Positions 6,539 to 7,241 of a stretch of DNA of 7,241 nt are shown here, piece by piece (position 1 is the stretch's first letter; each line of letters begins with the position of its first letter). The stretch lies in the NCBI GenBank assembly GCA_021442645.1, contig JABUSR010000121.1:1-7241 (forward strand), written 5' to 3'. Source of the DNA: Ruminiclostridium sp. GTDB taxonomy: Bacteria > Bacillota > Clostridia > Oscillospirales > Oscillospiraceae. The notes beneath the pieces are model-generated. The model ran no database searches. It was not told the DNA's origin and saw nothing but the letters and a program-made list of their open reading frames with translations. The translations under genes were made by a program, and so were the position numbers.

Positions 6539-6967
6539 TCAGTTGCTCATCAGGTACAGGCCGCCCATGCAGACGAAGACGCCGATGACCTGGCGGAGGG
6601 AGATGCTCTCCCGGTAGAGGAGGAAGCCCACCACCAGCAGGACGATGGCCAGGAGGGCACTCTGGACCAGCTGGCCGGTGCTGACGTTCCACCCGGCCTT
6701 GTACATGAGGATGAAGCCGGCCTCCAGCCCCACCACGGAGAGGCCCAGAACGAAACTGGTCCAGGTGAGGTGACGGTACTCCGCCAGGAGGGAGGTGTCC
6801 TGCCGGGTCAGGAAGAAGATGACCAGGGAGGCCACCATACCCACGGCGTAGGTCACCGACAGGGAGGCGAAGATGTTGATGTTTTCCGGCGTGGACTTGG
6901 AACAGATGTGGTAAAAGGTGTTGGACAGGACAACGATGAGAACAGGGAGATAGAACTTCAAATCCAT
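6539..6967 (-). CDS. Half-size EamA/DMT family membrane transporter
   Basis: Small integral membrane protein of 142 residues with about five hydrophobic segments (near 5-22, 33-53, 70-89, 99-117 and 125-140). This is the size of a single EamA repeat; standard drug/metabolite transporters carry two. The second half has the EamA look: YKAGWNVSTGQLVQS, then a glutamate after a membrane segment (LLYRE119SISLRQ) and a final GVFVCMGGLYLM helix. Half-size members presumably work as dimers, as in the related small multidrug resistance family. The substrate is unknown; lipid carriers, amino acids, polyamines or toxic cations are all possible. The start is well supported: GGAGG on the minus strand (6981-6977) lies nine bases before the ATG. 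Its leader contains its own promoter and an intrinsic terminator directly ahead of that ribosome binding site, so expression is probably controlled by attenuation. It is convergent with the MBL gene. Confidence 0.82.
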   Translation of the reverse strand: MDLKFYLPVLIVVLSNTFYHICSKSTPENINIFASLSVTYAVGMVASLVIFFLTRQDTSLLAEYRHLTWTSFVLGLSVVGLEAGFILMYKAGWNVSTGQLVQSALLAIVLLVVGFLLYRESISLRQVIGVFVCMGGLYLMSN

Positions 6968-6981
6968 GGCAGGTTTCCTCC

Positions 6982-7019
6982 AAAAGAAAAAATCGACAGC
7001 CAGAATAGCCTGACTGTCG
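6982..7019 (-). terminator. Intrinsic terminator in the eamA 5' leader (candidate attenuator)
   Basis: On the minus strand CGACAGTCAG (7019-7010) pairs with CTGGCTGTCG (7003-6994): a 10-bp stem with one G-U pair and the loop GCTATT. ATTTTTTCTTTT (6993-6982) follows directly, and the GGAGG ribosome binding site of the EamA gene starts at the next base (6981). A full terminator between a promoter and its own gene is the layout of a transcription attenuator. No competing antiterminator pairing is obvious by eye, so the control mode is open. Confidence 0.72.
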
Positions 7020-7041
7020 GTAGGTGCTCACCCGTGGGGAT

Positions 7042-7070
7042 AGTATACCACAGGGGAGCGGGGCGCGCAA
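7042..7070 (-). promoter_or_regulatory. Sigma-A promoter of the eamA transcript
   Basis: On the minus strand TTGCGC (-35, 7070-7065) and TATACT (-10, 7047-7042) are separated by exactly 17 bases. The -10 is also extended by TG one base upstream (TGG TATACT). Transcription should start near A7035, giving a leader of about 67 bases before the eamA ATG. The -10 is nearly ideal; the -35 matches only its TTG half, which the extended -10 would offset. Confidence 0.7.
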
Positions 7071-7122
7071 GGGGGAAGCGGGGAGAAAGAGGGCAGGAAA
7101 CCGGGGAGAGAAAGGTAGGGGG
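7053..7122 (+). other. G-rich polypurine tract upstream of the eamA promoter
   Basis: The plus strand is almost all purine from about 7069 to 7116 and carries seven runs of three or more G (7053-7056, 7060-7063, 7071-7075, 7080-7083, 7091-7093, 7103-7106, 7118-7122). No gene is supported here on either strand. The G-runs could form a G-quadruplex on the plus strand, or the tract may be simple skewed intergenic DNA. It starts inside the eamA promoter spacer and extends upstream of it. Confidence 0.45.
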
Positions 7123-7146
7123 ATCCAAACTGTGACAGCGATAAGA

Positions 7147-7168
7147 GAAAACACTTCCGGACGTTTTC
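7147..7168. repeat. Small dyad centred on TCCGGA
   Basis: GAAAAC (7147-7152) and GTTTTC (7163-7168) form a 6-bp inverted repeat around a 10-base centre that itself contains the palindrome TCCGGA (7156-7161). It could be an operator-like site or a weak hairpin. It lies about 75 bases upstream of the eamA -35. Confidence 0.3.
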
Positions 7169-7171
7169 ATA

Positions 7172-7216
7172 TTCAAAGCTGATTAAAAACAGATATTTTT
7201 AATCAGCGCTTTTGAA
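7172..7216. repeat. Long AT-rich inverted repeat near the right edge
   Basis: GCTGATTAAAAA (7178-7189) pairs perfectly with TTTTTAATCAGC (7196-7207) around the loop CAGATA. Past a small bulge, TTCAAA (7172-7177) continues the pairing with TTTTGAA (7210-7216). The total arm is about 18 bases, strikingly AT-rich for this genome. It could be a bidirectional terminator for a gene beyond the right edge, a regulator-binding palindrome, or the end of a small inverted-repeat element. There is no long T-run outside the stem on either strand, so the terminator reading is not clean. Confidence 0.55.
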
Positions 7217-7241
7217 GCATCTACGAGCCGCGCAAAGGGCG

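Noticed and set aside
6994..7035. A known riboswitch class in the eamA leader
   Set aside because: ACGG near the 5' end recalls the guanidine-II loop and CACCTACC recalls the fluoride aptamer tail, but neither has the flanking stems or the rest of the consensus. It is left as an unclassified attenuator candidate.
2340..7154. A very long open frame (about 1600 codons) on the minus strand across mnmG, mnmA, the MBL gene and eamA
   Set aside because: It runs antisense to three clear protein genes and out of frame through the eamA gene, crosses three intrinsic terminator hairpins, and its translation is Gly/Pro/His/Val/Gln-rich without domains. Such frames are a known by-product of strong G/C bias at third codon positions.
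6958..7176. A 72-codon minus-strand frame overlapping the eamA leader
   Set aside because: It would span the eamA promoter, the leader terminator and the eamA ribosome binding site. The peptide is low in recognisable features, so the regulatory reading explains the DNA better.
7124..7241. tRNA gene, CRISPR repeat or insertion-sequence end at the right edge
   Set aside because: I saw no cloverleaf, no direct repeats with spacers and no transposase fragment. Only the two dyads are supported.

Overview
The window is compact, high-GC bacterial DNA (clearly above 60% G+C by eye). It has strong AAGGAGG-type ribosome binding sites, several GTG starts and tightly packed genes. The MnmG and AzlC/AzlD sequences look like those of Clostridia. 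I infer a high-GC gut member of the Oscillospiraceae (Flavonifractor/Lawsonibacter/Intestinimonas type). That placement is a judgement from protein style and base composition, not a database match.

Layout. Six recognisable genes and one unidentified small one lie on the plus strand between 47 and 6482: a Lys/Arg-rich small protein, a membrane-anchored metallophosphoesterase overlapping it by 8 bases, the two-subunit branched-chain amino acid exporter azlC-azlD (also overlapping by 8), the tRNA-modification genes mnmG and mnmA, and an MBL-fold hydrolase. No plus-strand terminator is visible between 47 and 6482, so these genes may share long transcripts, though they are functionally mixed. A bidirectional terminator at 6498-6524 separates them from a convergent minus-strand gene (6539-6967) for a half-size EamA/DMT membrane protein. 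The last 274 bases hold no gene. They hold the eamA promoter, a G-rich polypurine tract and two dyad symmetries, the larger one AT-rich.

How the genes fit together. MnmG (with MnmE, not in this window) modifies carbon 5 and MnmA thiolates carbon 2 of the same base, wobble uridine 34 of certain tRNAs, so their adjacency makes functional sense. The usual mnmG follower rsmG is absent. AzlC and AzlD form one export complex. The phosphoesterase and the MBL hydrolase have recognisable catalytic sites but unknown substrates.

What stands out. Most of the window is ordinary housekeeping and transport. The best candidate for something new is the eamA leader. A good promoter (TTGCGC, 17 bp, TGG TATACT) is followed within about 20 bases by a complete intrinsic terminator, and the eamA ribosome binding site starts directly after its U-tract. 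This layout suggests attenuation by an unidentified signal, or a very short RNA. Other points worth checking are the long AT-rich hairpin near the right edge, a minus-strand-oriented terminator between mnmA and the MBL gene, the compact Cys-x-x-Cys form of MnmA, and the basic low-complexity protein coupled to the phosphoesterase. I found no convincing mobile element, CRISPR array, tRNA or rRNA.
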